From contig NZ_CP009268.1 of the NCBI RefSeq assembly GCF_000807255.1, positions 712,384 through 776,383 on the forward strand: a DNA stretch of 64,000 nt. The letters run 5' to 3'. The position numbers and the translations under genes are program-made. Position 1 is the first letter of the stretch, and every line of letters starts with the position of its first letter. Origin of the DNA: Clostridium pasteurianum DSM 525 = ATCC 6013. Lineage in GTDB: Bacteria; Bacillota; Clostridia; Clostridiales; Clostridiaceae. The notes beneath the pieces are model-generated. The model made no database searches. It was not told the origin of the DNA and was given only the letters and a program-made list of their open reading frames with translations. Positions 1-9,635 of the stretch are shown one piece after another.

Positions 1-1194
1 AATTCCGATTTAAAAACAATAAATTCACTTGTATTATTTGTAACACTAGCTATTTTGGGATTAATAGTAATCAAATATATTATAAGAAATAAAAAAGAGT
101 TTACTGTATTATTAATTATTATAACAAGTATAGTAATATATAATATTATATTTATATCTTTTAATCAAATAAATACTAAAAATTTTATTTTGGTATTTTT
201 AGTTATATTATTAGAATTTATAATTTATTCAATTTATAATATAAAAATAAATAAAAATAATGTAATATTAACAAATATATCGAATGTAATTATAATACTT
301 TCTGTTATATCACTTGTTTTTTATATATTTGGAAGTAATATGAATTTAGTATCACCTAATAAACAAGTTCTAATCGATTGGGGAGGAGAACATTTTATTC
401 CAAGTTATTATAATTTATATTATGAAACTCAAATAACCTTTATATCTAACTTTAGAGTAATAAGAAATAGTGGAATATTTAATGAACCAGCTATATACGC
501 TGCTTGTTTATGTTTAGCTTTAATACCACAATTATTTTTAAATGCCAAAAAAAATAAGATTAAAATAGGAATTATATTATTTACTTTAGTAACAACATTT
601 TCAACTACTGGAATAATTGTAGGACTATTATTGACTTGTATTAGCTTATTTTTTAGAAGAACATATAGAATTAAAAATTCTATTAAGATTTTATTAATGC
701 CAATTTTAGTGTTTTGTTCAATATATGTTATAGTTTTTTTTATAAATGATAAATTAATTCAAAGTAAATATAATTCTAGAGGATCATATTCAGTAAGAAT
801 GGATGATATTAGAGTTGGAATTGAGGCATGGAAAGATCACAAATTTTTAGGTAATGGTTATAATGACAAAGTATCAATACAAAATTATATGGATCTTAGC
901 ATAAGAGGAGTTGATACAGGCGGAAGCAATGGTACTATGCTGATATTATCACAGGGAGGAATATATTTGTTAAGTATTTATATTATATCTTTTTCTTTAG
1001 CTATTGCTTATTCTATAAAAAGAAAGAATTTTAATAATATATATATTTATTTAACAATAGTAATTTTACTTTGTGCAAATGCTATACCATATAATTATAT
1101 TGTTGTTTATTTTGTGGGCAATGGCATAATATGTAATTTTATATCTAAAGGTATAGAGAAATCTAAGATAAATGGTGGCTTTAAAATAAAGTAA
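1..1194 (+). CDS. O-antigen/polysaccharide polymerase (Wzy-like), 5' end outside window
   Basis: The reading frame is open from base 1, so the N-terminus lies outside the window; the TTG at 55 is an internal leucine codon, not a start. The visible 397 residues are almost entirely hydrophobic membrane helices, broken by one larger polar loop around the N-S-G-I-F-N-E-P motif. That layout is typical of Wzy/O-antigen ligase family polymerases, which join lipid-linked repeat units on the outer face of the membrane. The polymerase role is inferred from topology and from the neighbours (glf and wzx follow on the same strand); sequence motifs in this family are weak. Base composition is extremely A/T-rich, like the rest of the first 8 kb. 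Confidence 0.75.
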   Translation, partial: NSDLKTINSLVLFVTLAILGLIVIKYIIRNKKEFTVLLIIITSIVIYNIIFISFNQINTKNFILVFLVILLEFIIYSIYNIKINKNNVILTNISNVIIILSVISLVFYIFGSNMNLVSPNKQVLIDWGGEHFIPSYYNLYYETQITFISNFRVIRNSGIFNEPAIYAACLCLALIPQLFLNAKKNKIKIGIILFTLVTTFSTTGIIVGLLLTCISLFFRRTYRIKNSIKILLMPILVFCSIYVIVFFINDKLIQSKYNSRGSYSVRMDDIRVGIEAWKDHKFLGNGYNDKVSIQNYMDLSIRGVDTGGSNGTMLILSQGGIYLLSIYIISFSLAIAYSIKRKNFNNIYIYLTIVILLCANAIPYNYIVVYFVGNGIICNFISKGIEKSKINGGFKIK

Positions 1195-1669
1195 AGTTAA
1201 AATTTACTTAAAAACTTTCTAAAATAGTATATATTGATTGTATCAATTACAAAAGATAGTATATATAAATAAAACAATGTGATATAGATTCAATTATAGA
1301 TAATTAAGATTATTTTTAGGGGTAATTTTATAAATGAAATGTTTCAAAAATATAGTTTTAGACAAATTAATTGAAATTTTATGTTTTGTGTATTCTTGCC
1401 TATATAGTATAAATCAGTAATAAAATCTATGAAATGGACATAAAGTGGATTGTTTTATTATATCTAATTGAAGAGTTTGATAAAAATCAAAAAAGTATAA
1501 AATCAAGAAAATATTCTTGTAATTTATAATAATAATTTTTATGCTAATACATTATTATTGTTCAACAACATAACAATAATAAAATATAAGTTTATTTATT
1601 TTACAATTAAAATAAATAAGTTATTCACTAAGTTTTTTGTAGTATAATTTAACAGGGGGATAAAAGTCT
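1195..1669. other. A/T-rich intergenic stretch, possible promoter for glf
   Basis: There is no credible gene on either strand. A TATAAT hexamer at 1643-1648 sits just upstream of the ribosome binding site of the UDP-galactopyranose mutase gene and could be a -10 element, but I find no good -35 partner. I see no terminator hairpin. Confidence 0.35.
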
Positions 1670-2776
1670 ATGAAAAAATATAATTATATAATAGTAGGAT
1701 CTGGTATTTTTGGGGCCATTTTTGCTTATGAAGCAAATAAAATAGGGAAAAAATGTTTAGTTATAGATAAAAGAAGTCACATTGGAGGGAATATATATTG
1801 TGAAGACATAGAAGGTATTAATGTTCATAAATATGGCGCTCATATATTCCATACGAGTAATAAGAAAGTTTGGGATTATATAAATAGTTTTGCTGAATTT
1901 AATAGATATACAAATTCACCAATTGCGATTTATAAGGATGAGCTTTATAATATGCCATTTAATATGAACACTTTTAATAGGCTATGGGGAGTAAGAACTC
2001 CAAGTGAAGCTAAGGCAAAAATAGCAGAACAAATATTAGAAAGCAATATAATGAAGCCACAAAATTTAGAAGAACAAGCAATAAAACTTGTAGGAAAAGA
2101 TATTTATGAAAAATTAATTAAAGGATATACAGAAAAGCAATGGGGAACAAAAGCAACGGAACTTCCAGCTTTTATTATAAAAAGACTTCCAGTAAGATTT
2201 ACATATGATAATAATTATTTTAATGATAAATATCAAGGTATTCCTATTGGTGGATATACTAAAATAATTGAAAAAATGCTTAAAGGAATCGAAGTAAGAC
2301 TTAATACAGATTTTTTTAAAAGTAGAAAAGAATTTGAAAATCTAACTGAAAAAATAGTTTTTACTGGGATGATAGATGAATTTTATAACTATAAATTTGG
2401 AACTTTAGAATACAGAAGCTTGAGATTTGAAAATGAAATTTTGAATCAAGAGAATTATCAGGGAAATGCTGTTATTAATTATACTGAATATGAAGTACCA
2501 TATACAAGGATAATAGAACATAAACATTTTGAATATGGAACTCAACCTAAAACGGTAATAACTAAGGAGTATCCAGCTAGATGGAATAAAGGAGATGAAC
2601 CATATTATCCTATAAATAACGAAAGAAATAATATAATATATAGTAAATATAAAAATTTGTCTAACAAAGAAACTGATGTAATCTTTGGGGGAAGACTAGC
2701 TGAGTACAAGTATTATGATATGCATAATGTAATAGAACAAGCTCTAAAATGTACTGAAAAGGAACTTCAAAAATGA
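1670..2776 (+). CDS. glf: UDP-galactopyranose mutase
   Basis: Catalyses the FAD-dependent ring contraction of UDP-galactopyranose to UDP-galactofuranose in the cytoplasm, supplying Galf for a surface glycan. The 368 residues match the family's usual length. The N-terminus carries the FAD-binding VGSGIFGA motif (residues 9-16). GAHIFHTSN follows at 56-64, and the C-terminal GGRLAEYKYYDMHNVIEQAL block, which closes over the flavin in this family, is intact. A GGGGG-type ribosome binding site precedes the ATG. The stop overlaps the flippase start by four bases (ATGA), so the two are translationally coupled. The polysaccharide made by this locus therefore probably contains galactofuranose. Confidence 0.95.
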   Translation: MKKYNYIIVGSGIFGAIFAYEANKIGKKCLVIDKRSHIGGNIYCEDIEGINVHKYGAHIFHTSNKKVWDYINSFAEFNRYTNSPIAIYKDELYNMPFNMNTFNRLWGVRTPSEAKAKIAEQILESNIMKPQNLEEQAIKLVGKDIYEKLIKGYTEKQWGTKATELPAFIIKRLPVRFTYDNNYFNDKYQGIPIGGYTKIIEKMLKGIEVRLNTDFFKSRKEFENLTEKIVFTGMIDEFYNYKFGTLEYRSLRFENEILNQENYQGNAVINYTEYEVPYTRIIEHKHFEYGTQPKTVITKEYPARWNKGDEPYYPINNERNNIIYSKYKNLSNKETDVIFGGRLAEYKYYDMHNVIEQALKCTEKELQK

Positions 2777-4209
2777 GTAAAAGTATAGCAAAAAATTTTA
2801 TTTATAATCTTTTACTTCAAATAGTAACTTTGTTTATGCCATTAATAACAGTCCCATATGTATCTAGAATATTAGGCAAAGAAGGAATAGGAATTTATAG
2901 TTATACTCTTTCTATCGTTCAATATTTTGTAATATTGGGTACACTTGGGGTTTCTATGTATGGAAATAGACAAATTGCTTATGTAAGAGATAATAAGCAA
3001 GAAATGTCTAAGACGTTCTGGTCTATAACCTTTCTTAAAATAATTACAACAAGTATTTCTTTATTAGCATACATATTACTATTTGGATTTAATAAAACTT
3101 ATGGATATATTTATTTAATTCAGGCTATAAATATTATAGCGGCTATGATTGATATATCTTGGTTGTATATGGGATTAGAAGATTTTAAAAAAACTGTTAC
3201 AAGAAATTTATTTGTAAAGATACTAGGTGTAGTGTGTATTTTTATATTTGTGAAAGATTATCAGGATTTAAATAAATATATAATTATAAATGTGCTTATG
3301 ACTTTTATTGGAAACTTAGTAATGTGGATATATATTCCAAGTACAGTTTCAAATATAAAGATAAAGCTTACTGATATAGTAAAACATATTGTTCCAACAG
3401 TTCAATTGTTTATACCTCAAATTGCTATTCAAATATATGCAGTGTTAGATAAAACAATGTTAGGAACTTTAGTTGATGCTGGAGAAGTTGGGCTTTATGA
3501 ACAATCTCAAAAAATAATTATGTTAGCATTAGGATTAGTAACTTCACTTGGAGTAGTAATGTTACCCAGAATGAGTAATACTTTTGCAAATGGTGATGGT
3601 AAAAAGATGAATGAATATTTAAATAAGAGTTTACAAGCAGTATCCTATGTATCTATTCCAATGGCAGTAGGATTAGCGGCAGTATCAAATGAATTTGTAT
3701 CATGGTTTTTTGGAAAAGATTTTAGTCCAGTTTCATATTTAATGATTATATTAACTCCAATTTTGTTTTTTATAGCTATAAGTAATGTACTAGGTATTCA
3801 ATATTTATTACCATCAAGTAGAACAAAAGAATTTACAATTTCTGTAACTATAGGTGCTGTAATAAACGTAATATTAAATTTTATATTAATACCACAATAT
3901 AAAGCGATAGGAACATGTATAGCCACAGTAGTTGCTGAATTTATTGTTACTTTAATTCAATATACATATTTAAGAAAAAATATTAAAAAGAAAAATTTAT
4001 TTAAAAGTATAGTAAAATATACAGTTTCATCAATGATTATGTTTATATTAGTTAGAATTATAGGAATTTATATGGAATCTAAAATTATAACAACAATAAT
4101 ACAAGGGATAGTGGGTTCGATTACATATTTAATACTATTAAGCTTATTAAAAGAAGAAACAAATTTAACTATAATTAGATTTATAGTTTCAAAGTTTAAG
4201 AAAGGATAA
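2773..4209 (+). CDS. Wzx-type polysaccharide flippase
   Basis: A 478-residue MOP-superfamily membrane protein with about 14 predicted hydrophobic helices. The opening pattern (N-F-I-Y-N at residues 8-12, then P-Y-V-S-R-I-L-G) is typical of RfbX/Wzx flippases, which move undecaprenyl-linked repeat units across the membrane. It overlaps glf by four bases, and the acyltransferase gene follows eight bases after its stop, so the three form one operon. A second, only distantly similar flippase is encoded at 20114-21553; the window therefore holds two separate export systems. The substrate cannot be read from sequence. Confidence 0.88.
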   Translation: MSKSIAKNFIYNLLLQIVTLFMPLITVPYVSRILGKEGIGIYSYTLSIVQYFVILGTLGVSMYGNRQIAYVRDNKQEMSKTFWSITFLKIITTSISLLAYILLFGFNKTYGYIYLIQAINIIAAMIDISWLYMGLEDFKKTVTRNLFVKILGVVCIFIFVKDYQDLNKYIIINVLMTFIGNLVMWIYIPSTVSNIKIKLTDIVKHIVPTVQLFIPQIAIQIYAVLDKTMLGTLVDAGEVGLYEQSQKIIMLALGLVTSLGVVMLPRMSNTFANGDGKKMNEYLNKSLQAVSYVSIPMAVGLAAVSNEFVSWFFGKDFSPVSYLMIILTPILFFIAISNVLGIQYLLPSSRTKEFTISVTIGAVINVILNFILIPQYKAIGTCIATVVAEFIVTLIQYTYLRKNIKKKNLFKSIVKYTVSSMIMFILVRIIGIYMESKIITTIIQGIVGSITYLILLSLLKEETNLTIIRFIVSKFKKG

Positions 4210-4217
4210 AGAAATGT

Positions 4218-5228
4218 ATGTATATGATAAGAAATATTGGATTGGATTTGTTGAAAATTTTAGGATGTTTTGCGGTTGTTGTATTGCATGTTGCTGGTAG
4301 AAGTGGATATCTACTTAATTCAACTCTATATTATGCTTCAAGTTTTGCAGTTCCCATGTTTTTTATGGTAAATGGTAATTTATTATTAAATAGAAATAGT
4401 TTAGAATATAAATATGTTATTAAGAAAATATTAAATATTTTACTTTTAGTGTTTTCATGGAATATACTTTTATGTATAGTTAAATTAATATGGAAACATA
4501 AATTTAATAACCCTTTATTTTTAACAGCAGAAAATTTTATTCAGAAAAATTATTTTTGGCAATTTTGGTTTTTTGGATCACTGTTACTTATATATTTCAT
4601 ACTACCTATTATATATAAATATTTTAAGGATAATAAAAATTCTATTTTTATTACAGTATTTTTTATTATAATTTCATTATTGATAGATTTCACAAGTATT
4701 TTTAGATCAATTACAGGAAATTCAATAATACAAATTCATATAATACAAACATTTAGACTTTGGACATGGCTATCTTATTTTTTGCTTGGAGGATTAATAG
4801 GAAAAAATAAGATAAAAGATTTATTAAAAAAATATATAAATAAATATATAAATATGTTTATGTTTATATTTATGACAATAATTGTTATTATATATCAATA
4901 CAATATGGCTAAATATGTTTATAAAATACAATACGCAGAATATTTTTATGATAATATTTTTACCTTTGTATGGTTAATTAGTTTGTTTTTACTATTATAT
5001 AGATTAGATTATTTAAAGTTAAAAAATAATATTATAAATACTATAAGTAATAATATAATGGGAATTTATATTATACATGTAACGATAATTAAAATATTTA
5101 CTCATTTTTATAAATTTGAATCATCACTTGAAAATATATTATTAATTATATTAGTTTTTATGGCATCTTTTATAGTATCATTTTTTATTAATAGATTTCC
5201 GTTAATTAATATATTAACTAAAATTTAG
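4218..5228 (+). CDS. membrane acyltransferase (acyltransferase-3 family)
   Basis: A 336-residue integral membrane protein with about ten hydrophobic helices. The N-terminal R-N-I-G-L-D-L-L-K block and the V-V-V-L-H motif (His24) are hallmarks of the acyltransferase-3 family, whose members O-acetylate or succinylate sugars of surface polysaccharides. An AAAGGA ribosome binding site overlaps the end of the flippase gene 12 bases before this ATG; an in-frame ATG two codons later is a possible alternative start. It is the last intact gene of the glf operon. The acyl group and the sugar acceptor are unknown. Confidence 0.82.
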   Translation: MYMIRNIGLDLLKILGCFAVVVLHVAGRSGYLLNSTLYYASSFAVPMFFMVNGNLLLNRNSLEYKYVIKKILNILLLVFSWNILLCIVKLIWKHKFNNPLFLTAENFIQKNYFWQFWFFGSLLLIYFILPIIYKYFKDNKNSIFITVFFIIISLLIDFTSIFRSITGNSIIQIHIIQTFRLWTWLSYFLLGGLIGKNKIKDLLKKYINKYINMFMFIFMTIIVIIYQYNMAKYVYKIQYAEYFYDNIFTFVWLISLFLLLYRLDYLKLKNNIINTISNNIMGIYIIHVTIIKIFTHFYKFESSLENILLIILVFMASFIVSFFINRFPLINILTKI

Positions 5229-5480
5229 TATTAATTTCAGATGATTTTACAAAGTAATATTCTACTATACGAAAAACAAATAAGTATGAAAATTCCTAAA
5301 ATATAAATCAAATTTTAATTATTAAAAAATTTATACAGTAAAATAGTTTGCAAAAAATAAATAGTGTATAATATTAGATTTACTCGATATAATTGTAAAG
5401 GAGAAATTATTACGATTTGGTTAGTTGCTGTTATGTAATTCGGTCTAAAAATGAATTTCTTTAAAACTTTTTAGACCTTT
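5229..5480. other. A/T-rich intergenic stretch, nothing recognised
   Basis: Between the acyltransferase gene and the transposase relic I see no gene, no clear terminator and no known RNA motif. Some of it may be the decayed upstream end of the insertion element that follows. Confidence 0.3.
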
Positions 5481-5489
5481 TAAGCCTAG

Positions 5490-6420
5490 GATGAAAGAAA
5501 TAAAATATTTTGTATATCAGAAACGTATAACTACTATGATGTTTATAATTATTAGCTGTGAAATTACTAAAGATATAAATGGGAAACTTTTTTATAAATA
5601 ATAGTAGTTGGATTTTTACCAATAATAGTATAATCGTGGATTGTGATCAAACAGAGCTAATTACAAATAGTAAAACTTTTGAATTAGCTGAAAAAGTTTG
5701 TTTCTCTTAAAAAGAAAAACCAATATTGTTATTAACTATTTGTTACATTACTGGTGACTACTCTGAAATAGTAGCAATGGTTTTGGATTCCAGAGAGTGC
5801 GCATTGTACTGATGATTATAGTGATTTATTAAGATCTATACTATTTAAGTAATGATAAAGTTTGTAACGGTAATTTAATATTAAGAACAGTGGCTTTGGT
5901 CCAACAGAAAATATTTGGAAACTACTTTCAGTTCTTAATCTAAAATTTGTGACTAAAGATTATTCTACTGTTAAAGCTAGAATTTTATCAAAATATATAC
6001 CTTACTCAGAATATGATAAAGCTTTTTGGGATTATGAACTTCTTCAAATCGATAAAGTTAGATATATTATAGTACAGATATTATCTGAAAAAGGAAATTT
6101 AAAATACTCTCTGATTATCACAGATATTAGTGATAAGGAAATGAATGCGATTGAAATATTCCATTTTTATAATAAACATCAGACTATAGAGTTTTTTTAA
6201 AATGGTTAAAAATGTATATTGTATAAAGAATCTTAGAATATCTAAATTCTATGGCATTTATCATTTCTTATGATTAGTATTTATATTCACAACCTTATAA
6301 GTTCTTTTAAGTCCACGATTATTTGCGCAAAATTTGATAATACGGATGTAAGAGTTCTAGTTAGATGTGAAAAGCATTTATTAAAATAAATGCCAATGAA
6401 ATTAATATAAATCTTGCGCT
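5490..6420 (+). pseudogene. decayed DDE transposase (IS1380/IS4-like)
   Basis: No full-length frame survives, but consecutive fragments in shifting frames follow the order of an IS1380/IS4-type transposase. A piece with I-I-V-D-C-D lies near 5630, matching the first catalytic Asp block. N-S-G-F-G-P lies near 5885, matching the R-A-D-S-G-F block. The only sizeable open piece (5949-6200) contains Y-S-L-I-I-T-D and an F-Y-N-K-H-Q-T-I-E segment with the third acidic residue. Past its stop the match continues as K-N-L-R-I-S-K-F-Y-G-I-Y through several stop codons. I recognised the family by pattern, so the family name is tentative; that it is dead is clear. It separates the glf operon from the hydrolase gene. 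Confidence 0.6.
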
Positions 6421-6749
6421 TTATTGATGATGCACTACGTGATGCTAGATATATACAGATTAGTTTTAATATTTGAGACTAAAGTTAAATAAATATGATA
6501 AAGTTAGAAACTTATTTTAAAGTGTTTTTAGTATTTTCATTTTTAATATTACCATATTATGCGAATAGGCTGCGTCTTAATAAATAAAAAACTAAGGAAT
6601 ATTATAGAAAATATTAATGGTCAAACATATAAAAATATAAGTTCTATATTTGTACGAATTTTAGCTGATTAATTTGTGAAATATGTATATAATTAAATTT
6701 TATAATTATTAATAAGTATTAAAATAATTTAAGAATTAAAGAGGAAAAA
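6421..6749. other. A/T-rich spacer, possible remains of the insertion element
   Basis: There is no intact gene. Short open stretches are too brief and too A/T-rich to interpret. A GAGGAA ribosome binding site for the following hydrolase gene lies at the right end. I did not find matching inverted repeats that would define the ends of the dead element. Confidence 0.3.
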
Positions 6750-7985
6750 ATGTATAAAAAAGTAATTTGGATATTAGTAATAACTTTTATTATAATAGTT
6801 AGTTTTATTATATTTAAATTTATCATATATAATAAAACTAATTCTAATAATTTAACTGAAAAATCACAATTTTCAATAGGTGTGAATATACATTTTGTAA
6901 AGCCAAATATTGAAGAAGTTAGTAAATTACATAAAGCTGGATTTAAAATTGTAAGGATGGATTTATCATGGGCAAGTATTGAAAGAGTAAAAGGTATATA
7001 TAATTTTACTGATTATGATACATTAGTAAGAAATATGAATGAAAGTAATATAAAAATTCTGTTCATTTTAAATTATTCTAATCCCCTATATGATAATGGT
7101 ATTTCACCTCATACAGATGAAGGTCGAAAAGCTTTTGCTAATTTTGCTAAAAATGCTGCAGAACATTACAAAGATAAAGGTATTGTTTGGGAAATATGGA
7201 ATGAACCTAATATAGGGTTTTGGAAACCAAAGCCAAATGCTGCTGATTACTCTAGATTAGCTATAGATACTATAAATGCTATTAGATCAAAAGATAAAAA
7301 TGCATTTATAATAGCACCAGCATTGGCAGGAGTTGATTACAATTTTTTAAATCAATTAGGTAGAAATCAAATATTTAAATATATAGATGCTGTGAGCATT
7401 CATCCTTATAGACAAAAAAATCCCGAAACAGTTATAGAAGATTATAAAAAATTAAGACAGTTAATACAAAAGTATCCTCATAATGAAAATATTGAAATTT
7501 TCTCTGGTGAATGGGGATATTCTACTTCATGGAAAAATATGAATGATATGAAACAAGCTCAATATTGCATTCGTGAATATTTAACTAATATTATGTGTGG
7601 AGTTAATGTGAGCATTTGGTATGATTGGAAGGATGATGGTACTAATAAAAGCAATCAAGAGCATAATTTTGGAACAGTATATAATGACTTAACACCTAAA
7701 CCAACTTACTATGCAATTCAGACTATGAATACAGCACTTAATGGATATAGGTATGTAAAGAGAATAGATACGCAATCAAAAGATGATTATGTACTTATGT
7801 TTCAAAAAGGTGATAAAGTTGTTTATGCTGTTTGGACTACTGGTAAAAGTCATGATATAAATATAGATTTAAAGAATAATAAAGTTCAAGTTATTGAGCT
7901 TATGGGTAAGAATTATAATGATAAAGGAGCTAAAAAAAAGTATAAAATTAATTTAGATGAAAATGTTAAATATATTTTAAATTAG
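6750..7985 (+). CDS. membrane-anchored glycoside hydrolase, GH39/clan GH-A type
   Basis: A 411-residue protein with one N-terminal transmembrane segment (about residues 5-27) and an extracytoplasmic TIM-barrel glycosidase domain. W-E-I-W-N-E-P-N at 147-154 carries the acid/base Glu152, and F-S-G-E-W-G at 251-256 carries the probable nucleophile Glu254; both are clan GH-A signatures. The overall look is closest to GH39, the family of the biofilm hydrolase PslG. A gene of this kind beside polysaccharide polymerase and flippase genes suggests that it trims or releases the locus's own polymer at the cell surface. A weaker alternative is a GH5-like enzyme. Composition is as A/T-rich as the glf operon. 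Confidence 0.8.
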   Translation: MYKKVIWILVITFIIIVSFIIFKFIIYNKTNSNNLTEKSQFSIGVNIHFVKPNIEEVSKLHKAGFKIVRMDLSWASIERVKGIYNFTDYDTLVRNMNESNIKILFILNYSNPLYDNGISPHTDEGRKAFANFAKNAAEHYKDKGIVWEIWNEPNIGFWKPKPNAADYSRLAIDTINAIRSKDKNAFIIAPALAGVDYNFLNQLGRNQIFKYIDAVSIHPYRQKNPETVIEDYKKLRQLIQKYPHNENIEIFSGEWGYSTSWKNMNDMKQAQYCIREYLTNIMCGVNVSIWYDWKDDGTNKSNQEHNFGTVYNDLTPKPTYYAIQTMNTALNGYRYVKRIDTQSKDDYVLMFQKGDKVVYAVWTTGKSHDINIDLKNNKVQVIELMGKNYNDKGAKKKYKINLDENVKYILN

Positions 7986-8042
7986 TTAGAAAGTAACAAA
8001 TAGAAATCTTTTAAACTTTTACTGAATATTAAAAACAAATAT

Positions 8043-8071
8043 TTGAAATATAAGTAAACTTAGTTTATAAT
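8043..8071 (+). promoter_or_regulatory. sigma-A-type promoter for the second polysaccharide locus
   Basis: TTGAAA at 8043-8048 and TATAAT at 8066-8071 are separated by 17 bases, about 80 bases before the co-polymerase start. This is a near-consensus vegetative promoter at the point where base composition changes and the second locus begins. Confidence 0.6.
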
Positions 8072-8149
8072 AAAAATGTTATTGCTTGGATATTTTTAAT
8101 TAAATTGAAACTTTTATTAATTATATAATAGAATTGAGGGATAAACTTT

Positions 8150-8830
8150 ATGGAAGAAACCAAGGAAATGGAATTGAGCGATATTTTTTACGTTCTTGCT
8201 AAGAAAAAGATGATGATAATAGTCATAACTTTAGTATGTACTTTAATTTCTGCAGTCGTCAGTTTTTTTATAATATCTCCAACTTATCAATCGGAAAGTA
8301 GTGTAATTGTAGATAAAAAAAATGGTACCAATACTCAATATAATAATAATGATGTGCTTATGTATCAGAATCTTGTTAAGACCTATGCAAGCATAGGTGA
8401 GTCCGATGATGTATACATTAAAGCGGCACAGAAGTTGAATAACGGTATATCTTCTGATGAGCTTGCTAAAAGGATTACCATTACTCCTGTTACTAATACT
8501 CAGCTGCTTACAGTTACGGCTACTGGAGGCAGTGCTAAGGAGGCACTGGATTCAGTTACAGCAGTGACAGATTCCTTTATGGAAGTATCAAATACTGTTT
8601 ATCCTGCAGGAGATATAAGAACTGTAAATAAGGGAAAACTTCCTAAGGCACCTGCAAAGCCTAACAAAAAACTTAATATTGCCATTGGATTCTTTTTAGG
8701 GTTAATGATTTCAGTGGGATTAGCTTTTGCAATGGATTATATGGATAATACCGTTGAAAGTATAGAGGATATTAAGAGGAATTTTGATTTGCCTATAATA
8801 GGAACCATACCACTAGAACAAGAGAATTAG
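8150..8830 (+). CDS. polysaccharide co-polymerase / tyrosine-kinase activator (Wzz/CpsC family)
   Basis: A 226-residue protein with transmembrane helices near residues 20-43 and 173-195 around an extracellular domain, the layout of CpsC/YveK/CapA proteins. A proline-rich P-K-A-P-A-K-P-N-K stretch precedes the second helix, as in Wzz proteins, and a short cytoplasmic tail ends the protein. In Gram-positive bacteria such proteins control chain length and activate the separate cytoplasmic tyrosine kinase encoded by the next gene, here 14 bases downstream. A GAGGG ribosome binding site precedes the ATG. Confidence 0.9.
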   Translation: MEETKEMELSDIFYVLAKKKMMIIVITLVCTLISAVVSFFIISPTYQSESSVIVDKKNGTNTQYNNNDVLMYQNLVKTYASIGESDDVYIKAAQKLNNGISSDELAKRITITPVTNTQLLTVTATGGSAKEALDSVTAVTDSFMEVSNTVYPAGDIRTVNKGKLPKAPAKPNKKLNIAIGFFLGLMISVGLAFAMDYMDNTVESIEDIKRNFDLPIIGTIPLEQEN

Positions 8831-8844
8831 GGGAGAATGCAGAT

Positions 8845-9549
8845 ATGTTAATAGTTAAGGATAATCCTAAGTCACCTATATCAGAATCCTATAGAACTCT
8901 TAGGACCAATATACAGTTTTCCAGTTTTGATGACAATATGAGTACTATATTAGTAACCAGTTCCACGCCTTCAGAGGGAAAATCTACAGTATCTTCTAAT
9001 TTGGCATTGGCTATGGCGGAGACTAATAAGAAGGTTTTACTCATTGACTGTGATTTGAGAAGACCATCCATACATAAAAAATTTGGATTGTCCAACGAAA
9101 AGGGACTTTCAAATTTATTGATAGGACAACATAGTTTTAATGAAATTGCTCAGGAAATTACAAGTAATCTGTGTGTATTGACTTCTGGTACTATACCACC
9201 TAATCCTTCAGAGATGCTCTCTTCAAAGAAAATGGAGCTTTTCTTAAAGGAAGCGGAGAAGAATTTTGACTTTATAATTCTGGACACACCGCCGGTAGTT
9301 TCTGTAACAGATGCACAGGCTCTTTCTACCATTGTAGATGGTGTACTTTTAGTAGTTTCTTCGGGACATGCTCAGATACCGGAGGTGCATAAGGCTATTG
9401 AGCTGTTACAATACGTTAAAGCCAATATCATAGGTATTGTAGCTAACAAGGTCAAATCTTTTAGAAGAGGATATAAATATTATCAGTATTATTACTATGG
9501 CGAAGGCGATGGTAAGAATAAAAAACATAGAAGTAAAAGTAGTAAGTAA
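8845..9549 (+). CDS. CpsD-type bacterial tyrosine kinase (BY-kinase)
   Basis: A 234-residue cytoplasmic P-loop kinase that autophosphorylates on a C-terminal tyrosine cluster and regulates polymer length and export. Walker A is S-S-T-P-S-E-G-K-S-T (39-48), Walker A' is V-L-L-I-D-C-D (64-70) and Walker B is F-D-F-I-I-L-D-T-P-P (141-150). The tail has a tyrosine run, G-Y-K-Y-Y-Q-Y-Y-Y-Y at 209-218. Its activator is encoded just upstream, and the cognate CpsB-type phosphatase gene lies about 12 kb downstream at 21732. A strong hairpin follows the gene. Confidence 0.95.
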   Translation: MLIVKDNPKSPISESYRTLRTNIQFSSFDDNMSTILVTSSTPSEGKSTVSSNLALAMAETNKKVLLIDCDLRRPSIHKKFGLSNEKGLSNLLIGQHSFNEIAQEITSNLCVLTSGTIPPNPSEMLSSKKMELFLKEAEKNFDFIILDTPPVVSVTDAQALSTIVDGVLLVVSSGHAQIPEVHKAIELLQYVKANIIGIVANKVKSFRRGYKYYQYYYYGEGDGKNKKHRSKSSK

Positions 9550-9579
9550 TGTTTTTAGAAATACATAGTGAATATAATA

Positions 9580-9620
9580 GAGGATAATCTATCAGTACAG
9601 TTTACCGATAGATTATCCTC
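9580..9620. terminator. bidirectional terminator hairpin
   Basis: A perfect 14-bp inverted repeat (9580-9593 with 9607-9620) and a 13-base loop lie between two convergent genes, the BY-kinase and the lyase. T-rich sequence follows on the + strand (TTAACTATTTTT). The position suits a terminator acting on both strands. Confidence 0.75.
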
Positions 9621-9635
9621 TTAACTATTTTTAGC

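Noticed and set aside
55-57. TTG as the start codon of the first gene.
   Set aside because: The frame is open to base 1 and already encodes a membrane helix, so the TTG is internal.
5949-6200. An 83-codon frame as an independent small gene.
   Set aside because: It has no ribosome binding site, and homologous-looking transposase fragments continue on both sides across stops.
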